Below the pieces are notes generated by a model, which made no database searches, was not told the DNA's origin, and saw only the letters and a program-made list of their open reading frames with translations. DNA of 64,000 bases from GCA-2861595 sp035536185 (GTDB taxonomy: Bacteria; Actinomycetota; Acidimicrobiia; Acidimicrobiales; GCA-2861595), in assembly GCA_035536185.1 (NCBI GenBank), contig DATLOM010000058.1, positions 41,537 to 105,536 of the forward strand, given 5' to 3'. Both the position numbers and the translations under genes were made by a program. This document shows, piece after piece, positions 16,226-24,340 of the stretch; positions within the stretch are counted from its first letter, which is position 1; the number at the start of each line of letters is the position of its first letter.

Positions 16226-17212
16226 TTGCCCGACCACCGCTCTCATCGTGTCGCCGTCATCGCCGGCGACGGCATCGGCCCCGAGGTCCTCGCTGAGGCC
16301 CTCAAGGTCGTGCGCGCCTCGGGGGTGACGCTCGACACGGCCGACTACGACCTGGGCGGGGTCCGCTACCTCCGCACGGGCGAGACGCTGCCCGACTCGG
16401 TCCTCGAGGAGCTGCGCGGGTTCGACGCCATCCTGCTCGGCGCCGTCGGCGCTCCCGACGTCCCGCCCGGTGTCCTCGAGCGGGGCCTGCTCCTCCGGCT
16501 GCGGTTCGCCCTCGACCTCTACATCAACCTGCGCCCCTTCGAGGGCGGGCGCCTCGACTGCGCCGTGGTCCGGGAGAACACCGAGGGCAGCTACGCCGGT
16601 GAGGGCGGCGCCCTCCGGCGGGGCACTCCTCACGAGGTCGCCACCCAGGGCTCGGTCAACACCCGCATGGGAGTGGAGCGTTGCCTGCGGTTCGCCTTCG
16701 AGCTGGCCCAGTCCCGCTCCCGCCGGCACCTGACCCTCGTGCACAAGACCAATGTCCTCACCTTCGCCGGCGACCTGTGGCAGCGGGCCTTCGACGAGGT
16801 GGCGGGCGAGTTCCCCGACGTCTCCACCGCCTACAACCACGTGGACGCCGCCTGCATCTACCTGGTCGAGTCGCCCGATCGTTACGACGTGGTGGTCACC
16901 GACAACCTCTTCGGCGACATCCTCACCGACCTGGCCGGCGCCGTGTCCGGCGGCATCGGCTTGGCTGCTTCGGCCAATCTCAACCCGGCCCGCACCGGCC
17001 CGTCGTTGTTCGAGCCGGTGCACGGCTCTGCCCCTGACATCGTGGGCACGGGCAAGGCCAATCCTCTCGCCGCCATCCGTTCGGCGGCCATGATGCTCGA
17101 GTTCCTGGGCGAGGCCGACGCCGCCGCCCGCATGACCAAGGCAGTGTCCGAAACAGCGTCGCTCGCGGGCACGACCTCCCAACTCGGCGACGCCGTCGCG
17201 GAAAGGCTGTAA
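16226..17212 (+). CDS. leuB: 3-isopropylmalate dehydrogenase
   Basis: NAD-dependent oxidative decarboxylation of 3-isopropylmalate. 328 residues of the isocitrate/isopropylmalate dehydrogenase family: VAVIAGDGIGPEV at the N terminus, VVRENTEGSYAGEGG, the metal site VVTDNLFGDILTDLAGA and the NAD loop EPVHGSAPDIVGTGKANP. The start is TTG at 16226, four bases after AGGAG, giving LPDHRSHRVAVIAGDG. Six bp separate it from ilvE. It heads an attenuated operon with ilvE and cimA rather than lying with leuCD. Confidence 0.93.
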   Translation: MPDHRSHRVAVIAGDGIGPEVLAEALKVVRASGVTLDTADYDLGGVRYLRTGETLPDSVLEELRGFDAILLGAVGAPDVPPGVLERGLLLRLRFALDLYINLRPFEGGRLDCAVVRENTEGSYAGEGGALRRGTPHEVATQGSVNTRMGVERCLRFAFELAQSRSRRHLTLVHKTNVLTFAGDLWQRAFDEVAGEFPDVSTAYNHVDAACIYLVESPDRYDVVVTDNLFGDILTDLAGAVSGGIGLAASANLNPARTGPSLFEPVHGSAPDIVGTGKANPLAAIRSAAMMLEFLGEADAAARMTKAVSETASLAGTTSQLGDAVAERL

Positions 17213-17217
17213 GCGAG

Positions 17218-18138
17218 ATGCCGATTCAGGCCGTCGACAAGATCTGGATGGACGGCGAGCTGGTGGACTGGGAGGACGCCAACGTGCACATCCTCACCCA
17301 CTCCCTCCATTACGGGTACGGGGTGTTCGAGGGCATCCGCGCCTACACCACCAGCCAGGGCCCCGCCGTGTTCCGCCTCACCGACCACATCGAGCGGCTG
17401 TTCAACAGCGCCCGCATCTTCATGATCGACATCCCGTTCACACCGGCCGAGCTGATCGAGGCCACCAAGGAGACGGTGCGGGTCAACAATCTCCAGTCCT
17501 GTTACATCCGGCCGCTCGTGTACCTGGGTTACGGGGAGATGGGGCTCAACCCGCTCCCGTGCCCGGTCAACGTGGCCATCGCCGTGTGGCCCTGGGGCAC
17601 CTACCTGGGTGACGAGGCCCTCGAACGGGGCGCCCGCATGAAGATCAGCTCCTGGCAGCGCCACGATCCCAACGCCATCCCGCCGGCGGCCAAGGGCACG
17701 GGCATGTACATCAACTCCTCGCTGGCCAAGGTCGAGGCGCTCAAGGCGGGCTACGACGAGGCCATCCTCCTGTCCCCGCAGGGCTATGTAAGCGAGTGCA
17801 CGGGCGAGAACATCTTCGTGGTCAGGAACGGCCGCATCATCACGCCCCCCACCAGTGCCGGCGCCCTCGAGGGCATCACCCAGGACTCGGTCCTCACCAT
17901 CGCCCGCGACCTGGGGATCGAGTGCGAGCTCGCCAACATCCTGCGTAGCGACCTGTACACGGCCGACGAGGCGTTCTGCTCCGGAACGGCCGCCGAGGTC
18001 GTGCCGATCCGCTCGGTGGACGATCGGGAGATCGGGCCGCGGGGCCCCATCACCACCAAGATCCAGGAGACGTTCTTCGCCACGGTGAAGGGCGAGGTCG
18101 ACCGTTACAAGGACTGGCTGGAGCACGTGGATGCTTGA
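17218..18138 (+). CDS. ilvE: Branched-chain amino-acid aminotransferase
   Basis: 306 residues, fold-type IV PLP enzyme, catalysing the last step to Leu, Ile and Val. Motifs: HSLHYGYGVFEGIRAY (28-43), the PLP lysine K159 in AAKGTGMYINSSLAK, CTGENIFV and the phosphate-binding GITQDSV and CSGTAAEV. The spacing and bacterial-type sequence resemble E. coli IlvE. It overlaps the cimA start by 8 bp, so the pair is translationally coupled. Confidence 0.95.
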   Translation: MPIQAVDKIWMDGELVDWEDANVHILTHSLHYGYGVFEGIRAYTTSQGPAVFRLTDHIERLFNSARIFMIDIPFTPAELIEATKETVRVNNLQSCYIRPLVYLGYGEMGLNPLPCPVNVAIAVWPWGTYLGDEALERGARMKISSWQRHDPNAIPPAAKGTGMYINSSLAKVEALKAGYDEAILLSPQGYVSECTGENIFVVRNGRIITPPTSAGALEGITQDSVLTIARDLGIECELANILRSDLYTADEAFCSGTAAEVVPIRSVDDREIGPRGPITTKIQETFFATVKGEVDRYKDWLEHVDA

Positions 18139-19912
18139 TTCCCCGGCGGGGCCGCATCACCCCACCGGAACCGGAGGTTCCGGCGGGGGCCCCGACCAAC
18201 GCCGCCTCCTCGCCGAAGGCGGGGACCCCAACCCCGCCCGGCGCAGTGGGCCTGAGCCTCCGACCCCCACGGCGGTAGAGATCTACGACACGACGCTGCG
18301 CGACGGCAGCCAGCGCGAGGGCATGTCCCTCACGGTGGAGGACAAGCTGCGGGTCGCCGAGCAGCTCGACCATCTCGGCGTGCACTACATCGAGGGCGGC
18401 TGGCCCGGCGCCAACCCCAAGGACGAGGAGTTCTTCGCCCGGGCGCCGTCGGAGCTGTCGCTGTCCACCTCCACCCTGGTCGCCTTCGGGTCGACCCGGC
18501 GGGCCGGGGCCAAGGCCGACGAGGACGAGACCCTCCGCAACCTGGTGAAGGCCAACACCTCCACCGTGTGCATCGTGGCCAAGTCGTGGGACTACCACGT
18601 GACCGAGGCGCTGCGGACGACGCTGGACGAGGCCGTGCGCATGGTCGCCGACTCGGTGGAGTTCCTGCGCAACGCCGGCCTGCGGGTGTTCCTCGACGCC
18701 GAGCACTTCTTCGACGGTTACCTGCGCAATCCGGACTACAGCCTTTCGGTGCTGCGGGCCGCCGAGGAGGCCGGCGCCGAGGCCCTGGTGCTGTGCGACA
18801 CCAACGGCGGCACCCTGCCCCACGACGCCGAGCGGGTGGTGGGCGAGGTGGTGAGCCGGTTCGCCGTTCCCATCGGCGTGCACTTCCACGACGACGGCGG
18901 CTGCGCGGTCGCCAACACCTTGGCCGGGGTGCGCCGGGGTGCCACCCACGTGCAGGGCTGCATCAACGGCTACGGCGAGCGCACCGGCAACGCCAACCTC
19001 TGCACGATCATCCCGGACCTCGCCCTCAAGATGGGCGTCACCACCATCCCCGCCGACCGCCTCGAGCGGCTCACCCCGGTGGCCCACCACGTCGCCGAGC
19101 TGGTGAACATCACGCCCGACCCCCAGCAGCCCTTCGTGGGGCCGTCGGCCTTCGCCCACAAGGCCGGCCTTCACACCTCGGCCATCGCCCGCGCCCGCGA
19201 CGCCTACGAGCACGTCAACCCCGACCTGGTGGGCAACGGCACCCGTTTCGTGGTGAGCGAGCTGGCCGGGCGCTCCACCCTTCAGTTCAAGGCTGAGGAG
19301 CTGGGCCTGGCCATGGACGGCGCCGCCCTGGGCAGTGTTCTGGAGCAGCTCAAGGACCTCGAGCACCGTGGTTACCACTTCGAGGTGGCCGACGGTTCGC
19401 TGGAGCTGTTGATGCGCTCCGCCACCGGCTGGGAGCAGAGCTTCTTCCGCCTCGAGTCGTTCCGGGTTATCACCGAACAGCGTGAGGACGGCCTCTTCGT
19501 CACCGAGGCGACCATCAAGGTGCACGTGGGGGGTCAGCGGGTCGTGGCCACCGCCGAGGGCAACGGCCCCGTCAACGCCCTGGACGGCGCCCTGCGCCTG
19601 GCCATCGAGAAGCGCTTCCCAAGCCTGGCCCATCTCCACCTCACCGACTACAAGGTCCGGGTGCTCGACACCTCCAAGGGCACCGCCGCCGTCACCCGTG
19701 TGCTCATCGACTCCACCGACGGAGAGCGCTCCTGGTCCACCATCGGCGTTTCCGAGAACATCATCGAGGCGTCGTGGCAGGCGCTGGCCGACAGCGTCGT
19801 CTACGGGCTTCTTCACATTCCCTCCGAACCCGAACCGGGCGACCAGAGCGGCGCCGGGGCGCCGCTTCGGTCACCAGCAACGGCTCAGTCCGCCGCCGAC
19901 GCGGCAGACTGA
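18131..19912 (+). CDS. cimA: (R)-citramalate synthase
   Basis: 593 residues; condenses pyruvate with acetyl-CoA to citramalate, opening a threonine-independent route to 2-oxobutyrate and isoleucine. The barrel starts with EIYDTTLRDGSQREG (from about 50), the SQREG variant that separates CimA from LeuA. The metal pair is in GVHFHDDGGCAVAN, the subdomain has FAHKAGLHTSA, and the C-terminal LeuA-type regulatory domain (about 460-570) is present. The first ~45 residues are Gly/Pro-rich and not conserved, so the true start may be internal. LeuC/D/B can process citramalate, fitting the co-location. Confidence 0.9.
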   Translation: MLDSPAGPHHPTGTGGSGGGPDQRRLLAEGGDPNPARRSGPEPPTPTAVEIYDTTLRDGSQREGMSLTVEDKLRVAEQLDHLGVHYIEGGWPGANPKDEEFFARAPSELSLSTSTLVAFGSTRRAGAKADEDETLRNLVKANTSTVCIVAKSWDYHVTEALRTTLDEAVRMVADSVEFLRNAGLRVFLDAEHFFDGYLRNPDYSLSVLRAAEEAGAEALVLCDTNGGTLPHDAERVVGEVVSRFAVPIGVHFHDDGGCAVANTLAGVRRGATHVQGCINGYGERTGNANLCTIIPDLALKMGVTTIPADRLERLTPVAHHVAELVNITPDPQQPFVGPSAFAHKAGLHTSAIARARDAYEHVNPDLVGNGTRFVVSELAGRSTLQFKAEELGLAMDGAALGSVLEQLKDLEHRGYHFEVADGSLELLMRSATGWEQSFFRLESFRVITEQREDGLFVTEATIKVHVGGQRVVATAEGNGPVNALDGALRLAIEKRFPSLAHLHLTDYKVRVLDTSKGTAAVTRVLIDSTDGERSWSTIGVSENIIEASWQALADSVVYGLLHIPSEPEPGDQSGAGAPLRSPATAQSAADAAD

Positions 19913-19917
19913 GCGTC

Positions 19918-20430
19918 GTGGCCCAACCCGAGTACGTACCCCTCTCCGCCGCCGACCGGGTGCGGCCGTCCGAACGTCTCCCCCAGCATGGAGGCTGGCG
20001 CCAGGACCGGCCGGGGGAGATCACCAGGTTCGGGCAGCCCACGGGCCGCCTGTTCGGCAAGCCGGGCCCCGACCAGGGCTACGCCCTCAAGCTGGCCGAG
20101 AGCTTCCGCGGAAAGCTGCGGCTGGCGCCGGGGGAGCACGACCACGACGCCGAGAGCGGATGCCTCGGGGTCGCCCTGCGCCGGGCGTCCATGTTCGGTC
20201 GCGCACCCGTGATCCACGACCTCACTCTCGCCTTCACCCTCTGGGGCTTCCTCGGAGAGGCACCCGCGGAGCTGATCGAGTTCCGCATGCCGCTGTTCCA
20301 GGGGGCGTCACACGACTACAACCGCCAGCGGGAGATCGTCGACCGGGTCGGTGGCTCCACGCTTCGGCTCACGCCGGCCAAGGTGGCCGAGCAGGTTCAG
20401 TCGGACTGGCGGGGCCTGTTCGTCTGGTGA
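19918..20430 (+). CDS. Conserved actinobacterial protein, function unknown
   Basis: 170 residues from GTG at 19918. Motifs such as PLSAADRVRPSERLP, GWRQDRPGEI, GPDQGYALKLAESF and CLGVALRRASMFGRAPVIHD look like a conserved soluble family of actinobacteria whose role I do not know. No membrane helix or catalytic signature is visible. Its TGA overlaps the GTG of the next hydrolase gene (GGTGA), so the two are coupled. Confidence 0.65.
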   Translation: MAQPEYVPLSAADRVRPSERLPQHGGWRQDRPGEITRFGQPTGRLFGKPGPDQGYALKLAESFRGKLRLAPGEHDHDAESGCLGVALRRASMFGRAPVIHDLTLAFTLWGFLGEAPAELIEFRMPLFQGASHDYNRQREIVDRVGGSTLRLTPAKVAEQVQSDWRGLFVW

Positions 20431-21311
20431 GCGGAGGGGCGGCGGCCGAGGACCTCGAACTGCTCGCCGGGCCGTGGAGCTTCCGCGCCCTGGCCGCCGG
20501 TCCCGAAGACGGGCGCCTCGTGCTCCTGCTCCATGGCTTTCCGCAGAGCTCCTACCAGTGGCGCCACCAGCTGGCCGCCCTCGGGGAAGCCGGCTACCGC
20601 GCCGTGGCCTTCGACCAGCGGGGTTACTCGCCGGGGGCGCGGCCCGAGGGTGTGGAGAACTACAGCATCGATCGGCTGGTGGCCGACGTGCTGGCTGTGG
20701 CCGACGAGCTGAACAGCCACCAGATCGACCTCGTCGGCCACGACTGGGGTGCGGCGGTGGCGTGGCAGGTCGCCGGCCGTTACCCGGAACGCCTGCGCAG
20801 CCTCACGGCCCTTTCGGCTCCCCACGGCGCCGCCTTCCGCGCCGCCCTGGCCAGCAGCTCCGGCGACCAGGCCCGCCGGTCGTCCTACATCGCCTTCTTC
20901 CAGCAGGAGGGCACGGCGGAGGAGACGTTGCTGGCCGAGGGGGGTGCGGGCCTGCGCCGCCTGTTCGAGGTGAGCGGATTTCCCTACGATCCCGCGCCCT
21001 ACGTCGAGCTGTTGCAGGAGCCGGGTGCGCTGACCGCCGCCCTCAACTGGTACCGCGCCCTGGTCAGAGGTGGCGCCGGTGCGGCCATGGCTTCGGTGGC
21101 CATGGGGCCGGTGACCGTTCCCACGCTCTACGTCTGGAGCGACCAGGACCCGGCCATCGGGCGTGAGGCAGCCGAGGGGACGGCTGAGCACGTCGAGGGC
21201 CCCTACCGCTTCGAGGTCCTGGCCGGCGTCAGCCACTGGATCCCCGAGGCGGTCCCGGACCAGCTCAACCGCATGCTCCTGGACCACCTCCAGTCGGCTG
21301 CGAGTACATAG
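20427..21311 (+). CDS. Alpha/beta hydrolase of the epoxide hydrolase / haloalkane dehalogenase group
   Basis: 294 residues. LLLHGFPQSSYQWRHQL (33-49) forms the oxyanion region, FDQRGYSPGARP follows, and the elbow GHDWGA carries Asp106 as nucleophile, so this is an Asp-type enzyme rather than an esterase. The helical cap is at about 130-205. A likely acid lies in VWSDQDPAIG and the histidine in GVSHWIPE. The physiological substrate is unknown. The last codons lie in palindrome copy 4, which gives Ala-Ala-Ser-Thr and the TAG stop. Confidence 0.87.
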   Translation: MSGGAAAEDLELLAGPWSFRALAAGPEDGRLVLLLHGFPQSSYQWRHQLAALGEAGYRAVAFDQRGYSPGARPEGVENYSIDRLVADVLAVADELNSHQIDLVGHDWGAAVAWQVAGRYPERLRSLTALSAPHGAAFRAALASSSGDQARRSSYIAFFQQEGTAEETLLAEGGAGLRRLFEVSGFPYDPAPYVELLQEPGALTAALNWYRALVRGGAGAAMASVAMGPVTVPTLYVWSDQDPAIGREAAEGTAEHVEGPYRFEVLAGVSHWIPEAVPDQLNRMLLDHLQSAAST

Positions 21312-21342
21312 GGGGCGGAAACCGCCCCCTATGTACTCCCAA
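21298..21342. repeat. TACATA palindrome, copy 4 (supplies a stop codon)
   Basis: The most regular copy: TGCGAGTACATA, then core GGGGGCGG-AAA-CCGCCCCC, then TATGTACTC, about 20 paired bases with a three-base loop. The hydrolase gene ends in the left arm (GCG AGT ACA TAG). Copy 5 follows, with matching bases 82 bp downstream, close to the 83 bp between copies 1 and 2. Confidence 0.95.
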
Positions 21343-21380
21343 CGCTCGGGGTCGCCGAGGGTCCGTTCAGACACCTGTCT

Positions 21381-21424
21381 TTCGAGTACATAGCGGGCGA
21401 AAAACGCCCCTTATGTACTCGCAA
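21381..21424. repeat. TACATA palindrome, copy 5
   Basis: TTCGAGTACATA (21381-21392), a 19-bp core GCGGGCGAAAAACGCCCCT, then TATGTACTCGCAA (21412-21424). It lies between the hydrolase gene and the convergent small membrane protein, 29 bp beyond the latter's stop codon. The left outer arm has lost the GC of TTGCG. Confidence 0.95.
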
Positions 21425-21453
21425 ACGGCGGGCGGGGTGTGGGTGGCGCCGCG

Positions 21454-21696
21454 TCAGTAGGGCTCGATCTCCTCCCGCCGGTAGAGCTCGACGTCGAGGC
21501 CCGGTTGGCGCCGCCGCCGGCGCTGCCGCCGCTCGCTGCGGACACGTAGTTGCCAGGCGGCCAGCACCACGATGCCTGCCACCAGTGCCAGCCAGCCGGC
21601 GACGAAGGCGACGGTGAGCCACCACGGCGGCGAGCTCGGGAGCTGACACTCGGCGGAGCCGAAGCACTGGGCCAGGAGCACCCCCCAGTCTGGCAC
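21454..21696 (-). CDS. Small single-pass membrane protein
   Basis: 80 residues from GTG at 21696. The short extracytoplasmic N terminus has two cysteines (AQCFGSAECQL), one membrane helix (about 27-48, WWLTVAFVAGWLALVAGIVV), then a very basic cytoplasmic segment (RSERRQRRRRRQ) and an acidic-aromatic end. Frames extending upstream are only the antisense of gltX, so the start must lie in the 22 bp before gltX. Family unknown. Confidence 0.6.
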   Translation of the reverse strand: MPDWGVLLAQCFGSAECQLPSSPPWWLTVAFVAGWLALVAGIVVLAAWQLRVRSERRQRRRRRQPGLDVELYRREEIEPY

Positions 21697-21718
21697 CGCC
21701 CGGCGCGAGACTGGCCGG

Positions 21719-23131
21719 GTGGCCCCCTCCGCGGTACGCGTCCGCTTCGCCCCTTCACCCACGGGGTTCTTCCACGTAGGAGGAGCGCGCACCGCCCTTT
21801 TCAACTGGCTGTTCGCCCGCCACCAGGGCGGCACGTTCGTGTTGCGCATCGAGGACACCGACGCCGACCGGGGCAAGGAGGAATGGGTCGCCGGCATCGT
21901 CGACGCCCTCACCTGGATCGGGATCGACTGGGACGAGGGGCCGTTCCGCCAGTCGGAGCGGGGAAAGCTGTACACCGAGGCCGCTGACCGCCTCTACGCG
22001 GAGGGCCTTGCCTACTGGTGTGAGTGCATCCGGCCGGCGGTCGACGAACGCAACAGGGCCGGCGGAAAGGCCACGCCGGGCTACGACGGGTTCTGCCGTG
22101 ACCGGGGCCTTGGCCCCGGCGATGGTCGGGCCTTGCGCTTCCGCACACCGGCGGACGGAAGCACGACCGTGGTCGATGTCATCAGGGGCAGCCCGGTGTT
22201 CGAGCACGCCAACCTCGAGGATTTCGTCATCCTGCGGGCCAACGGCAGCCCGATGTTCCTGCTGGCCAACACCGTCGACGACATCGACATGGCCATCACC
22301 CACGTGATCCGGGGCGAGGACCATCTGTCCAACACCCCGAAGACCCTTCTTCTGTGGGATGCGCTGGAGGGGGGGCCGCACCCGGTGTTCGCCCACCTGC
22401 CGCTGCTGGTGAACGAGAAGGGCCAGAAGCTGTCGAAACGGCGCGACAAGGTGGCGCTGGAGGACTACCGGGCGCAGGGCATCCTGGCGCCGGCGATGCG
22501 CAACTACCTCGGCCTGCTGGGGTGGGCGCCGGGCGACGACCGGGAGGTGCTGACGGTGGAGGAGATGGTGGAGGAGTTCCGCCTGGAGGACGTGAAGTCC
22601 TCGCCGGCGTTCTTCGACGAGCGCAAGCTCGTCCATTTCAACGGCGAGTACATCCGGGCCCTGCCGGTGGGCGAGTTCGTCTCCGCTGCTCGCCCGTTCC
22701 TGGAGGCCGCACCATGGTCTACCGATGACTTCGACCAGAGGGCGTTCGAGGCGCTGGCCCCCCTCGTGCAGGAGCGGGTGAAGAGCCTGGCCGAGGTGCC
22801 GGCGATGGTCGACTTCCTGTTCCTCCCTGAGGCGCCTGTCGATGATCGGGCCTGGGACAAGCGGATCGTGAGGGGCGCCAAGGCCGCTGAGCTGCTCGCC
22901 GGCGCGGTGGAGGCGTACTCCTCGTGCGAATGGTCGGCGCCGGTGCTGCACGAGGTGACGGCGGCGATCGGAGAGCAACATGGGCTCGGCCTCGGCAAGG
23001 CCCAGTTCCCGATCAGGGTTGCTGTGACCGGACGCGACATAGGTCCTCCCCTGTTCGAGTCGCTGGAGATCTTGGGTCGCGAGCGATCGCTGGTGAGACT
23101 TCGTGCCGCCCTCGCCCGGTTGGAGGTGTAG
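21719..23131 (+). CDS. gltX: Glutamyl-tRNA synthetase
   Basis: 470 residues, class I synthetase. The HIGH region is RFAPSPTGFFHVGGARTALF, where HVGG replaces the common HIGG/HVGG set; RIEDTDADR, the HVIRGEDHLSNTP block and the KMSKS-like KLSKRRDK follow. An all-helical anticodon domain fills the C-terminal third. It starts at GTG 21719, just before VRVRFAPSPTG. In organisms lacking GlnRS this enzyme may also charge tRNA-Gln; a tRNA-Gln gene lies 670 bp downstream. Confidence 0.95.
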   Translation: MAPSAVRVRFAPSPTGFFHVGGARTALFNWLFARHQGGTFVLRIEDTDADRGKEEWVAGIVDALTWIGIDWDEGPFRQSERGKLYTEAADRLYAEGLAYWCECIRPAVDERNRAGGKATPGYDGFCRDRGLGPGDGRALRFRTPADGSTTVVDVIRGSPVFEHANLEDFVILRANGSPMFLLANTVDDIDMAITHVIRGEDHLSNTPKTLLLWDALEGGPHPVFAHLPLLVNEKGQKLSKRRDKVALEDYRAQGILAPAMRNYLGLLGWAPGDDREVLTVEEMVEEFRLEDVKSSPAFFDERKLVHFNGEYIRALPVGEFVSAARPFLEAAPWSTDDFDQRAFEALAPLVQERVKSLAEVPAMVDFLFLPEAPVDDRAWDKRIVRGAKAAELLAGAVEAYSSCEWSAPVLHEVTAAIGEQHGLGLGKAQFPIRVAVTGRDIGPPLFESLEILGRERSLVRLRAALARLEV

Positions 23132-23137
23132 CACCCG

Positions 23138-23773
23138 TTGCCGCGAAGGGCCGTCAAGCTGCTGGCGGCGCTGGTGGCGCTCGTCGTGCTGTACCTGGGT
23201 CTGACGTTCGTACAGGTCTGGCAGGCGGCGGGGCGGGACCAGGCCAGGCCGGCCCAGGCCATCGTGGTGTTCGGGGCCGCCCAGTACGACGGGCGGCCTT
23301 CGCCGGTCCTGCGGGCCCGTCTCGACCATGCCCTTGCCCTCTACGAGCGTGGCCTGGCGGAGAAGGTCGTGGTGACCGGTGGGCGGCGCGCCGGCGACCG
23401 CTTTACCGAAGCGAGCGCGTCGGCCGCCTACCTGCGCAGGCGCGGGGTACCCGAGTCCGCCCTCCTGCGGGAGGTGTCGGGCCGGAGCTCCTGGCAGTCA
23501 CTGGCGTCGGCGGCCAGGTTCCTCAAGCGGCGTGACCCGCCGATCACCAAGGTCCTCCTGGTGTCGGACGGGTACCACGCCGCCCGCATCGCGGCCATCG
23601 CCGACGAGCTCGGCCTCGACGCCCACACCTCGCCGGCCCGGGGAGTCTCCAGCCGAGGTGCGGCCAAGCTGGTGCACTTCGGCAAGGAGACGGTGGCGCT
23701 GGCCGCCGGCCGCCTCTTCGGGTTCGGCCGGGTGGCTGGAATCGACCGGCGCCTGGTGCGGACCGACCGGTGA
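23138..23773 (+). CDS. DUF218 (YdcF/SanA/ElyC-like) membrane protein
   Basis: 211 residues from TTG at 23138, six bases after gltX. An N-terminal helix (about 6-28) anchors it. The DUF218 domain follows with VVFGAAQYDGRPSP, ALALYERGLAEKVVVTGG, a cluster SSWQSLASAARFL and VLLVSDGYHAARI. Members with vancomycin or envelope phenotypes are known, but the reaction is not. It ends 26 bp before tRNA-Gln. Confidence 0.85.
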   Translation: MPRRAVKLLAALVALVVLYLGLTFVQVWQAAGRDQARPAQAIVVFGAAQYDGRPSPVLRARLDHALALYERGLAEKVVVTGGRRAGDRFTEASASAAYLRRRGVPESALLREVSGRSSWQSLASAARFLKRRDPPITKVLLVSDGYHAARIAAIADELGLDAHTSPARGVSSRGAAKLVHFGKETVALAAGRLFGFGRVAGIDRRLVRTDR

Positions 23774-23799
23774 GGAGGCGCTAGCCTCTACCTGCCCGT

Positions 23800-23874
23800 T
23801 CGGGGGTGGTGTAATCGGTAACACAGCTGGTTCTGGTCCAGTCGTTGGGGGTTCGAGTCCTCCCCCCCGAGCCA
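23800..23874 (+). tRNA. tRNA-Gln (anticodon CTG), CCA encoded
   Basis: Acceptor TCGGGGG pairs with CCCCCGA. The D arm includes TGTAATCGGTAACA, the anticodon stem-loop is GCTGG-TTCTGGT-CCAGT with anticodon CTG, and the T arm has GTTCGAGTCC. Encoded CCA is at 23872-23874. Its 3' end is duplicated at 26286-26306, marking it as an integration site. Confidence 0.93.
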
Positions 23875-23942
23875 CGATCCAAGGGCGGAGGCGCTGGTCA
23901 CAGGGCCGGCGCTTCCGTCCGAGATACCACGAGGTTCCGCTC

Positions 23943-24182
23943 GTGGTCACAAGCCGGTCACGGGAAGACGGGGTGCCGCTGTCGAAGAGCCAGGCCCATC
24001 GTCGAATTGACGGCCTGCGCCGCCAGCCCGAGGAGATCGTGAAGCGCGATCCCGAGCAGGAGGTGCGTGGGATGGCGTTGCCCGTCGTCGACGCTGCGTT
24101 CGAGGCCGCCCGGGTGCACCTGCAATCAGACGACCCCCTGGTGCGCGTGGCTACAGGTCCCGAGGCGCCAGCGGGGCCGTAA
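23943..24182 (+). CDS. Small hypothetical protein of the tRNA-Gln island
   Basis: 79-residue frame from GTG at 23943, charged and probably soluble: LSKSQAHRRIDGLRRQPEEI followed by VKRDPEQEVRGMALPVVDAA. The composition looks protein-like rather than random, but I recognise no family. The GTG overlaps a TGGTCAC motif near the left end of the island, so the 5' end may be a recombination scar and the gene a fragment. Confidence 0.4.
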   Translation: MVTSRSREDGVPLSKSQAHRRIDGLRRQPEEIVKRDPEQEVRGMALPVVDAAFEAARVHLQSDDPLVRVATGPEAPAGP

Positions 24183-24340
24183 CGATGTCGAAGCCCTTGA
24201 ACACGTTCCGAAACTCAGCGGCCCTAGAGCCGCAGCCGAGCCGAGAACTCGACCGAGGGTCAGGGCATTTGGCGGCTAGGAAAAGCGATGTGTTTCCTGT
24301 TTCCATCGGCGGAATCAGGCAACGCGGATAAGATGTTGCC

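Noticed and set aside
22644..22653. GCGAGTACAT half-site of the palindrome inside gltX
   Set aside because: It encodes conserved residues (GEYIRALP), has no second arm or core, and is most likely coincidence.
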